Shown: one piece after another, positions 14,698-23,900 of the stretch
Layout: each line of letters starts with the position of its first letter
Numbering within the stretch: the first letter of the stretch is position 1
Source: an uncultured Eubacteriales bacterium
Lineage (GTDB): Bacteria > Bacillota > Clostridia > Oscillospirales > Butyricicoccaceae
DNA length: 28,040 nt
NCBI GenBank assembly: GCA_900555855.1
Contig: USML01000009.1
Location: 1 to 28,040 of the forward strand
Direction of reading: 5' to 3'
Notes under the pieces: model-generated
Database searches by the model: none
What the model saw: the letters and a program-made list of their open reading frames with translations, nothing else
What the model was told of the DNA's origin: nothing
Program-made: the position numbers and the translations under genes

Positions 14698-14771
14698 GCC
14701 GTTGATTCTTCCGGAAAAAAACCTTCTTCAAGCTGTCTGAGCAAAACTGATCAACTGATAAACGAAAGGTC

Positions 14772-16322
14772 GTGGACGAATTGAAAAGTGTAATCAAGGG
14801 CGCCAGCTATATTCTGGCCCACACCCCCGATATGGTCCTGTGGAACGGCACCACCCAGACCACGGAGCGCATCGTGAACCCGGAGAGCGAATATCTGAAG
14901 GAGCTGCCCGCTCATATCCGCACCTTTGACCAGGCGCTGGCCTATTGGCCCAACCAGGTCTACATCGGCAACAAGACCCCCGACGAGCTGGCGCAGATCC
15001 CCCAGCCCTGGTACGACAAGACCTGCGAGGTCAATGCCCGCTACGGCAAGTTCGGCCAGATGATGCCCCAGGAAGAGTTCCTGCTGCTGATGCAGGCCTG
15101 CGATGTGTTTGACCTGGTCAAGCTGGACCGGGAGTTTGTGGCCGCCCACAAGCCCGCGCTGGAGCAGAACGAGATCCTGGACGAGAGCATCCTTTCCCGC
15201 GTTACCGAGGGCGTGGAGCTTTCCGCCGTGGAGCATTTCGTCAAGGAAGAGCACGCCGAGCCGCTGTATCACAACGGCAAGCTGGTGGGCTGCGTCAACC
15301 GCGCCCATGATATCGATATCAACCTGTCCTCCCATGTGATGCTGGAGAATATGGTGTCCAAGGCGTCTTCCGTGCTGGCCATGCTCCACGCCGTCAAAAA
15401 CACCGGCATCCAGAAGTCCGATGTGGAATATGTCATCGACTGCGCTGAGGAGGCCTGCGGCGACATGAACCAGCGGGGCGGCGGCAACTTTGCCAAGGCC
15501 GCGGCCGAGATCGCCGGCCTCACCGGCGCCACCGGCTCCGATACCCGCGGCTTCTGCGCCGGTCCCGCCCACGCCATCGTGGAAGCGGCTTCTCTGGTTG
15601 CGGCAGGCGCTTATAAGACCGTGATGGTCACCGCCGGTGGCTGCACCGCCAAGCTGGGCATGAACGGCAAGGACCATGTGAAAAAGGGCCTGCCTGCGCT
15701 GGAAGACATGATCGGCGGTTTTGCCGTGGTCATCACCCAGGACGACGGCGTCAGCCCCGAGTTCAACCTGAGCATCCTGGGCCGCCACACCGTTGGCACC
15801 GGCTCCGCGCCGCAGAATGTCATCGGATCTCTGGTCACCGATCCGCTGGATCGCGCCGGCCTGAAGGTCACCGATATCGATAAGTTCTCCCCCGAGATGC
15901 AGAACCCCGACATCACCAAGCCCGCCGGTGCGGGCGATGTGCCGCTGGCGAACTACAAGATGATCGCCGCGCTGGCCGTCAAGCGGGGCGACCTGCAGAA
16001 GGCCGATCTGGCCACCTTCCCTGTGAAGCACGGTCTCACCGGCTGGGCGCCCACCCAGGGCCATATCCCCTCCGGCGTGCCTTATCTGGGCTTTGCCCGG
16101 GAGGATATCCTGGCGGGAAAGGTGCATCGTGCCATGATCATCGGCAAGGGCTCTCTGTTCCTGGGCCGCATGACCAACCTGTTTGATGGCGTTTCCTTCG
16201 TGCTGCAGACCAATTCCGGCGCGGAGAAGGCGGAGGCCGGCGTCAGCGAGGAAGAAGTGAAGAGCATGATCGCCAAGGCCATGAAGGACTTTGCCGCCAT
16301 GCTGATGGCGCAGGCGGAATGA
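14772..16322 (+). CDS. grdC: Glycine reductase component C beta subunit
   Basis: Large subunit of component C (516 aa), which takes the carboxymethyl-selenoether of GrdA through to an enzyme-bound acetyl thioester, with GrdD giving acetyl phosphate. The fold is related to FabH/beta-ketoacyl synthases. Family segments include VIKGASYILAHTPDMVLWNG, EYLKELPAHIRTFDQALAY, NRAHDIDINLSSHVMLENMV, GSDTRGFCAGPAHAIVEAA (C262) and VTAGGCTAKLGMNGKDH (C291). The start is GTG 14772 (M-D-E-L-K-S-V-I-K-G), matching the family N terminus; AAAGG lies close upstream and no ATG is available. grdD follows 15 bases after the stop. Confidence 0.95.
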   Translation: MDELKSVIKGASYILAHTPDMVLWNGTTQTTERIVNPESEYLKELPAHIRTFDQALAYWPNQVYIGNKTPDELAQIPQPWYDKTCEVNARYGKFGQMMPQEEFLLLMQACDVFDLVKLDREFVAAHKPALEQNEILDESILSRVTEGVELSAVEHFVKEEHAEPLYHNGKLVGCVNRAHDIDINLSSHVMLENMVSKASSVLAMLHAVKNTGIQKSDVEYVIDCAEEACGDMNQRGGGNFAKAAAEIAGLTGATGSDTRGFCAGPAHAIVEAASLVAAGAYKTVMVTAGGCTAKLGMNGKDHVKKGLPALEDMIGGFAVVITQDDGVSPEFNLSILGRHTVGTGSAPQNVIGSLVTDPLDRAGLKVTDIDKFSPEMQNPDITKPAGAGDVPLANYKMIAALAVKRGDLQKADLATFPVKHGLTGWAPTQGHIPSGVPYLGFAREDILAGKVHRAMIIGKGSLFLGRMTNLFDGVSFVLQTNSGAEKAEAGVSEEEVKSMIAKAMKDFAAMLMAQAE

Positions 16323-16337
16323 TCGGGAGGCCGCATC

Positions 16338-17489
16338 ATGAGTAATCTGGAAAAAACCATTGCAAAGACCTTCCTGCAGATGGCTGAGGGGCTGGAATCC
16401 GGCAGCTTCGGCATCCGCCCGAGGATCGCGCTGACAGGCATGGGCAGCGAGCACGGCGAGGAAAACGCCATGCAGGCCGCGCAGATGGCCGCAAAGCGGG
16501 GCGTGGATGTCTATTATATCGGCTCTCTGGAAGCGGAGGGCGTCACCACCATCCATGTGGCCAACGACGACGAGGGCCATAAGAAGATGGAGGAGATGGT
16601 GGAACAGGGCCAGGTCGACGGCGCCGTCACCATGCATTTCCCCTTCCCCATCGGCGTTTCCACCGTGGGCCGGGTCATTACGCCCGCTCGCGGCAAGGAG
16701 ATGTTTGTAGCCACCACCACCGGCACCTCCAGCTCCGACCGCATCGAGGGCATGATCAAAAACGCCATCTACGGCGTGATCACCGCCAAGGCCTGCGGCG
16801 TGAAGGAGCCCACCGTGGGCATCCTGAATGTGGACGGCGCGCGGCAGACGGAAATGGCGCTGAATCAGCTGCGGGAGGGCGGCTATGACCTGCATTGGGC
16901 CACCTCCGCCCGGGCCGATGGCGGCGCCGTCATGCGCGGCAATGATGTGCTTCAGGGCACGCCCGATGTGATGGTCATGGACAGCCTGACCGGCAATGTG
17001 ATGATCAAAATGATGAGCGCTTATACCACCGGCGGCAGCTTTGAGGCCACCGGCTATGGCTATGGCCCCGGCATCGGCATGGATTATGAAAAGCTGATCC
17101 TGATCATCTCCCGGGCCTCCGGCGCGCCGCTGATCGCCAATGCGCTGGAATATGCGGCACAGCTGGTGCGGGGCAAGGTCTTCGAGGTGGCGAAGCGGGA
17201 GTTTGCCGCGGCGGAAAAGGCCGGCCTGAGCAAGATCCTGGCCGCCCGCAAGGCTGCTTCCAAGCCCGCCGAGGCGGAGGAAGAAGTGAAATGCCCGCCG
17301 GCGGAGCCATGCACCGCCAGCATTCCCGGCATCGAGGTCATGGATCTGGAGGATGCCGCCAAGGTGCTCTGGAAAAACGGGATCTATGCCGAGACGGGCA
17401 TGGGCTGCACCGGCCCGCTGGTCATGATGAGCGAAGCCAATCTGGAAAAGGCCAGCCAGCTTCTGAAGGCGGCGGGCTATATCGGCTGA
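16338..17489 (+). CDS. grdD: Glycine reductase component C alpha subunit, acetyl-phosphate forming
   Basis: Partner of GrdC (383 aa), completing formation of acetyl phosphate, which acetate kinase turns into ATP. It is related to the PlsX/phosphate-acyltransferase fold. Visible segments: RPRIALTGMGSEHGEENAMQ near the N terminus, TTTGTSSSDRIEGMIKNAIY, VGILNVDGARQTEMALNQL, and the C-terminal ETGMGCTGPLVMMSEAN with C357. This corresponds to the active-site cysteine near residue 359 reported for the Eubacterium acidaminophilum GrdD. A Lys/Ala/Glu-rich stretch (about 295-318) joins the two parts. ATG 16338 has GGGAGG upstream. Confidence 0.95.
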   Translation: MSNLEKTIAKTFLQMAEGLESGSFGIRPRIALTGMGSEHGEENAMQAAQMAAKRGVDVYYIGSLEAEGVTTIHVANDDEGHKKMEEMVEQGQVDGAVTMHFPFPIGVSTVGRVITPARGKEMFVATTTGTSSSDRIEGMIKNAIYGVITAKACGVKEPTVGILNVDGARQTEMALNQLREGGYDLHWATSARADGGAVMRGNDVLQGTPDVMVMDSLTGNVMIKMMSAYTTGGSFEATGYGYGPGIGMDYEKLILIISRASGAPLIANALEYAAQLVRGKVFEVAKREFAAAEKAGLSKILAARKAASKPAEAEEEVKCPPAEPCTASIPGIEVMDLEDAAKVLWKNGIYAETGMGCTGPLVMMSEANLEKASQLLKAAGYIG

Positions 17490-17501
17490 GGAGGGCGCGC
17501 C

Positions 17502-17792
17502 ATGAAGGTTTATGACCGGGTGGAAAAGGCGGAGAAGGAGCTTTCCACGGCCGAGCTGATCGACCTGATGGCCAACCACAACCGCCAGGTGGACCTGAAG
17601 CTCAAGGCAAAGACCGCCGATGAAGACGGCCATGTTTGGGACGGGGAAAACTGGACCTGCGTGGACGGCAAGCGCTTCATCCGCAGCTATTTTCTGGAGG
17701 GCCGGGCCCTGAAGGACTATGGCGGCTTCAACAAATACGATATGCAGGGCATCTTCCTGCCGGAGGAAGCCGTAGAGGTCGTTTTGGGCTGA
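17502..17792 (+). CDS. Unknown small protein at the end of the grd operon
   Basis: A 96-residue soluble protein starting MKVYDRVEKAEKELSTAELI. It has a charged helical first third, a middle part with aromatic and glycine residues (HVWDGENWTCVDGKRF, one cysteine), and the end GIFLPEEAVEVVLG. There are no membrane segments and no metal-binding motif that I recognise. ATG 17502 begins 12 bases after the grdD stop, with GGAGG (17490-17494) between, and the operon terminator follows 19 bases after the stop. It is therefore translated as the last gene of the glycine reductase operon. I do not recognise a family; function in assembly or regulation of the complex is only a possibility from position. 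Confidence 0.8.
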   Translation: MKVYDRVEKAEKELSTAELIDLMANHNRQVDLKLKAKTADEDGHVWDGENWTCVDGKRFIRSYFLEGRALKDYGGFNKYDMQGIFLPEEAVEVVLG

Positions 17793-17811
17793 AGCAGACC
17801 AAAAGCAAAAC

Positions 17812-17845
17812 AAAGCGCGTCCCTGCTGCAGGGGCGCGCTTTTTT
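17812..17845 (+). terminator. Terminator of the glycine reductase operon
   Basis: AAAGCGCGTCCCTG (17812-17825) pairs with CAGGGGCGCGCTTT (17829-17842) around loop CTG (one T-G wobble), followed by more T residues. Confidence 0.9.
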
Positions 17846-17887
17846 CGCATAAGAAACCGGCATACGAAACCGGAAAAAGGACAGGAA

Positions 17888-17920
17888 AAGGCCCCCGCAA
17901 ACTGGTTTTGCGGGGGCCTT
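17888..17920 (-). terminator. Terminator of the surface-protein gene (also usable from the plus strand)
   Basis: AAGGCCCCCGCAAA (17888-17901) pairs with TTTGCGGGGGCCTT (17907-17920). On the minus strand it lies 18 bases past the stop of the giant gene and is followed by a T-rich end. T residues on the plus strand let it act in both directions. Confidence 0.88.
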
Positions 17921-17937
17921 TTGGGCTTTTTTCAGGG

Positions 17938-20900
17938 TCAGTTCTGCCGATAGGCTCTCCAGAGGAAGGTGACGATCTGGGCTCTGGTGCAGTCGCCGCC
18001 GGGGGCGAAAAGATTGTTGCCGACGCCGGTGGTGACGCCGCTCTGCGCCGCCCAGGCAACGGCCTGCGCAAAGTAGCTGTCGGCGGGGACATCGGCGAAG
18101 GACGCGGTATCACCGGTCAGCTGGCCCAGGGCACGCCACAGGAAGGTGACGGCCTGACCGCGGGTGCAGGGATCATCCGGGCTGAAGCGATTGTCGCCGG
18201 TGCCGGTAGTGACGCCGTTTTCCACTGCCCAGGCAACCGCCTTGGCGTAGTACGCATCCGCCGCCACATCGGTGAAGGTGCTCAGTGCCGTGGGCTCGGG
18301 CGAGCCTGCCGCACGCCACAGGAAGGTGACGATCTGTCCGCGGGAGCAGGTCAGCTCCGGCCCGAACAGGCCGTTGCCGATGCCGCCGGTGATGTTATTT
18401 TCCGCCGCCCACTTGACGGCTTCGTAATAATAAGCGTTTGTGCTCACATCATCAAACGGGCTGGTCTCGGCCAGCTTCTTGAAGGCCGCGTCAATATCCA
18501 CCTTGCCGGAGGGCATGGTAAACGAATACTTGCCGTCGCCCTTATCGGTGAGCTTCAGGGAGTTGCCGTCCTTATCGGTAACGGTGATCTCATCCAGCGC
18601 GTAGCCCTCGTCCGGCTCCACGGTGATGATCACGGTGCTGCCCTTGGCGGGGTTCTTGGGGCTGACAGTGATGCTGCCGTTGTCCGGTTCGCCGGGGTTC
18701 ACCGAAGGCTCCGCCGGTCCCACAGGATTGGCGCGGCTAATGAGAGTCAGCGTGCCGTTCACATAGGTGAACTGGTAATTTTCGCCGGCGTCGGCGTCGG
18801 AGGCCACGATCTTGGCGGCTGTGCCGGCCTTGCGCATATCGGGGACAGTCGGATCATAGGTCAGCGTGGGGCCGGTGCGCAGCGTGTCGCCGCCGAGCAG
18901 ACCCTCCACGGTGTAATCCGTGCCCAGCACCGGTGCGCTCAGATCGGGCGCGGCGCTGTCGGTGTAAGCGAGCTTATCCAGAACGGTGATGGTGACGGAT
19001 TTTCTGGCCACCGTGAGGGTATAGCTCACGCGGCCCTCCAGATGCTCCGCCGTTTCAGAAGCGACGGCAGTGATGGTGACGGTGCCGGCCTTGCGGATCT
19101 GCACCGTGCCGGCCGCATCCACCGTGGCGATGGTTTCGTCGCTGCTGGAATAGGTGACGGTGCTGTTCTCCGCTTCGCCGGTGGCGGCAAGGGGGAAGTC
19201 GCCATCGCCGTAGGTCTTTTCCACCGCGCTTACCGCGAACCTAAAGCTGGCCTGCGGGAGCTTGGCGAGAACAGAATAGGTACCCTCGATGAAGGTGATC
19301 TGGTAATTATCGCCCAGCGTCAGCGAGCCCTGGGTGATGGGGTAGTCGTTCACCGTGCCCTTGTCCGCAGTCGTTGCCAGCGCGCCGTTGAAGGCGTCTC
19401 CGACAAACAGCTCGGGTGCATAGGTGAAGGTCAGCGGCTGCAGCTCCTTGCCCACGCGGGAGGACTTGCTCTCCGCCGTGACGGTGACGGCGGCCTTGCC
19501 GATGGTCACGGTCACGCTCTGGGGGACGGTGTCGTTGTGGTTGGCGTCGCCGGCGACCTTATAATATACGGTGTAGCCGCCCGCGTTTTTGCCGGTGGGG
19601 ATGGCGGCGGAATACGCGCCGTTCTCCGTCAGGCTGTACCGCATTTCGCCGCCGGTGGCAGCGCCCGGGGTGATGAGCGTCTGGTCATTGCCGTTGTAGG
19701 TCAGGGTGTTGGCGGCAGGGGCGGTGCAGGAGGAAGCGGCTTTTTGGATCTCAAAGGTGGTGCTGCCGGAGACGGTGTAATTGCCGCCGTCCTTGTCCGT
19801 GATGGTAACCGTCGCCGTGCCGGCGTTGATATTGCCGGAATATGTGACGGTGTATTCGCTCGCCGGGATCTCGGTGTCGCCGTCCTTGACGGTGACGGTG
19901 GGCCGGATCTCCGCGCCGGTATAGGTGCGGTTGCCGGTCAGCTTAATGGTCGGGGCCGTCACGGTCTTGGGGTCGATGGTGACGGTGAAGCTGCCGGAGA
20001 ACATCTCATGGTTTCCGTTGGGATCTGTCATGCGGAAATAAACCGTGTGTTCGCCCGCGTCGATGAAGGTGGGGATGTCGGATCCATAGGAGCCGTTTTC
20101 CGTTGCGGCGTAGGTGAAGGCCGGGATTGTTGTTTTGTCTGCAGTAGTCACCGAAATGTCCACATCTGCAGTTTGCGCCTTGCCGTTGTAGGTCAGCGCG
20201 GTGTGCTGCGTAATGGTGGCCGTCATTGTCGCTTTGTTCACCGTGACGGTTACCTTTCCGGTGGTCGCGGCGTACATATAGGCGTTGCTGCCCGACGGAG
20301 TGAATTTCCACTCAGCCTCATAAGGGCCGGCAGCGGGCTTATATGTGTATTGGGCGTCCGTCCATGCGAAATCGCCCTCGACCGCTGCGCCGGTGGTGGG
20401 ATCCTTCATCGTGCCGGTGATTTTGCTGGCGCTCAGCGGCTGGCCGTAGGTGATGGCGGTGGCGCTGACATTGGCCGCAGTGGGGACGATCTTGTTCGAG
20501 GCGCTGACATTGACGGTCAGGGTGATGTCCTCGTAGTTGGTGGTGGTGACCTTCACCGTGACTTCGCCGATCTTGCCTTCCTGGTCGGTGGTCACGGCGT
20601 TGATGGGCAGGGTCAGCTTGCCTTTTTTGATCAGCGCGTCACCGGTGTAATAGTTGCCCAAAGCAACGCTTTTGACCGTGTAGGTGGTCTCGCCGTAAGT
20701 TTCGGGGCTTTTCAGCGTCGGCAGGGCCGGAAGCTCCACCAGATAGGTCTTGTCCAGACCGTTGTAAACCGTCAGCGCCGCGGAGCGGGAACTATTGTAT
20801 ATTTTGGCCTTGGTGATGGTGAACTTTGAAGCATCATCGGTGGCAAGGTCGCAATTGTCCGTTCTGCTTTCCGGATGGTCTTTGAACACATAGTTGTCGC

Positions 20901-23900
20901 TCTTCAGCGTCACCGTGAAGGAGAAGGATTTTCCGCTGCCGGCGTCCGGCGAATCCACATAGCTCCCATCGGCCTGCCGCATGGTGAAGCGGGCGTTGGT
21001 GATCTCAAAAGCGTCGGCGTCGGGGAGCTTAACATTTCCAATGTTGGTGGAGAATGTCACCTGGCTCTTCTCAAGCGGATAGGCTGCGCTGCCGTCGTAT
21101 TGTTTGGTGATCGGCGAGTCGATGGAAGGATAGTTAAGCACCATCGGCGTGATGCTCCAATTTACCTCAACCTTGCCGGTATAGTTGCCCTTGCCAGTGA
21201 CGGTGAGGGTGTAAGTTCCCACATTGGTCTGGCCTGTGACATCGACGGTGTAGTCCGTGTCTTTCGTCAGCGTTGTCAAGTTCAGCGTTACGCTGGAAAC
21301 AGCGGGCGTCTTTTCCGCGCCGTCGTAGACGAAGGAGGGGTGATCCAGCGTGATATTCGCGCCCGCGATGCTGGCCGGGGTTACCGTCACGGTGACCGCA
21401 TTGCTCAGCACCCAGCCACCGCCGGACTCGACTGCGCCGCGGATCGTGTGGCTGCCCGCATCCAGAGCGGCGGGGGGATAGGAAGTGCCACCCGCGCCGG
21501 TGATCTGCGTCCACGCGCCGTCCTTCAGCTCAAACCACTGCTCGGCGCTAAGGCTGTCTTTGGGGGTGAGCTCGATGAAACCCGTTCCGGTCTCGCCGTA
21601 GGTCACAGTGCCGGGATTGCTGGCGGTCACGCTGTCAAGATCCGTCTTGACCACAGAAACATTGCTTGCGGTTCGCCCCAGCAGCTCCGCGGGGGTGAGC
21701 CATGTATCATTGCTCTTGAGACTGTCGCCGCCGGTCATCAGGTCGCCCAAGACAATGGATTTATCGGAGCCGTTGATGGTCAGCGTGCCGATGACGCCCT
21801 TGTTGGTAGTGCCGCTGTCCTTGAGGGTGATTTTGGCGCTGGTCTCCAGCTGCGAAATGCTGTAGCCGTTCAGGTCGAGCATGAGATTCGAGCCAATGAA
21901 CACCGGGTCGGACACATCCGCCAGCAGCTTCAGCGTGCCGCCGTTGTATGCGGCGGTGATGGCTTCGGAAAGATACAGGTAATAGGTGGTCGTTTCGCCC
22001 TTCGTGACGCTGGCGGCCATGGGATTGTGGCAGACGGTGCACTTGTTGCCAGTGCCTATCGCCTTGTGGGGGCAGGGGTAGCCGCAGGCGCACTCGCCAT
22101 ACTCGTTAAAGCTATGGGTGTGGGAGACCACATAGACGGTCTTGCCGGCATCGGTACGAGCGGTCTCGTAAACATCCAGCAGGTCCGTACCGGCCGCATT
22201 ATAAGTCAAGGTATAACCGGGGACCAGCAGATCCGTCAGCTTGCCCACATCGGCTCCGTTACGGTCGCTGGAGAAGATGGCATAGCCTACAGTGGCATTC
22301 TGCGGGTTTTCAAACACGCCGCCGCTGATCTTGAGCGTGCCGTAGCAATCGCGCTTCCACACCCGCGCGGAATAGGTACCGCCCTCGATGGTCACACAGT
22401 AGCCGTTGAAGAGGGAAATGCATACTGCGGTGCCGCCAGTAAGGTTCCCTGGCGCATATGTATTGCGGACGCCGCCGGCGTTGCTGCTGCCGCTGCTGCC
22501 GCTGCTGTCCTTCAGGGTCACATTTATACGCGCCGAGAAGGTCAGCAGGCTGCCGTAGCAGTTGCCGGAGAGGGTAAAGCCGTTCCAGTCGACGGTAAAG
22601 GTGCAGTCTTTGTCGGGGGAGCTGATGTTAATGTCCTTGCCATCTTCAAGTGTCACATTCTGCAGCAGCGTCAGCGTGCTGTCGCTGCTGGCCGCCGCCG
22701 CGTTGAAGGCTTCTTCAATGTTCGTATAATAGGCGATTGCCGGATCTTCACCCGCCGCCGTGACGCTGGCCACCGCCAGAAGACTGCCGCAGGTTTTGCA
22801 CTGGCCGTTGGCGGGATCCATTCCATCGCCATGGTCGCAGACATAGCCGCAGGCGCAGGGAGAGCCGCTGTGCTTCGTGTGGGAAACCACGGTGACATTG
22901 GGCAAAAAGGTTACAGGTTTGATGTCAGTGCCGTATGCGTTTACGAGCTCGCTCGGATCATCTTTCTGCGCAAAGGCATAGCCCTTTGCCAGCGCATCGC
23001 CAAGCGGCCGGCCGCTGCAGGCAAGATAGTAGAAGGTGCCGCCGGAGACGGTGGAGGCGTTGCTGAGGTAAACGCTGCCAAAGGTGCCGCCGGTGATATT
23101 CAGCGTGCCCATGGGATTCACGGACCAGCCGTTGCTGCTGTTGGTGATCGCGCCGGTTTTCCCGGTGCTGCTGTCGCAGATGGTGAGCGTGATGCCATAA
23201 TAGAATGAAAGAATGGTCGTGCCATTGGGTGCTTTGCTGCCGTCAATGGTAAAGCCGTTGAGATCCAGCGTGACCTGCTCGTAGACGCGAAGCGTTTCGC
23301 TGAGCGTCACATTCTTCAGCAGCTTGACGGTGGCACCGTCAGCCGCCGCGTCAAACGCGGCGGTGAGGTCGGAGAAATAATAGGTCTTGGCGTCCGTTCC
23401 CGCCGGCGTGACGCTGGCGGCCATGTCGTCCAGCGCCGTGTTGCAGTAGTCGCAGAGCTTGTCGTTGTCCGCGTCCACATGGGTGGTGCATTTTACGACC
23501 TTGACATCGGAGATAACACCGGCCTCGTCGTATGTTGCTTTCGTTGCATAATTCACGAAGCTACCAGAACCGTCAGCATATTGGAACGCATAGCCCGGAG
23601 CAAGCAGAGTGCCAAACAGAATGCCGGGCGACCGGTAGTCTGTGAGCCCTATCTCAATGCGGCCATAAGTGCCGCCGGTGAGTTTGTTATTTTTTATGCT
23701 GTTTGACGGCCAGCTATAAAATTGCAGAGACGTGATGGTTCCTTTGTTTTCTCCAGAAATCAGCGTACTTTCTTCACTGCCGTTCTGAGACGACGATACC
23801 GTTTTGATCGTGCCGCCGTCCCAGTCACTCAAATCGAGCGTGCCTTTCGCGCTAATGCCGATCATACCGTCAAAGCCGCCGCTGCCGGTGATATTCAGTC

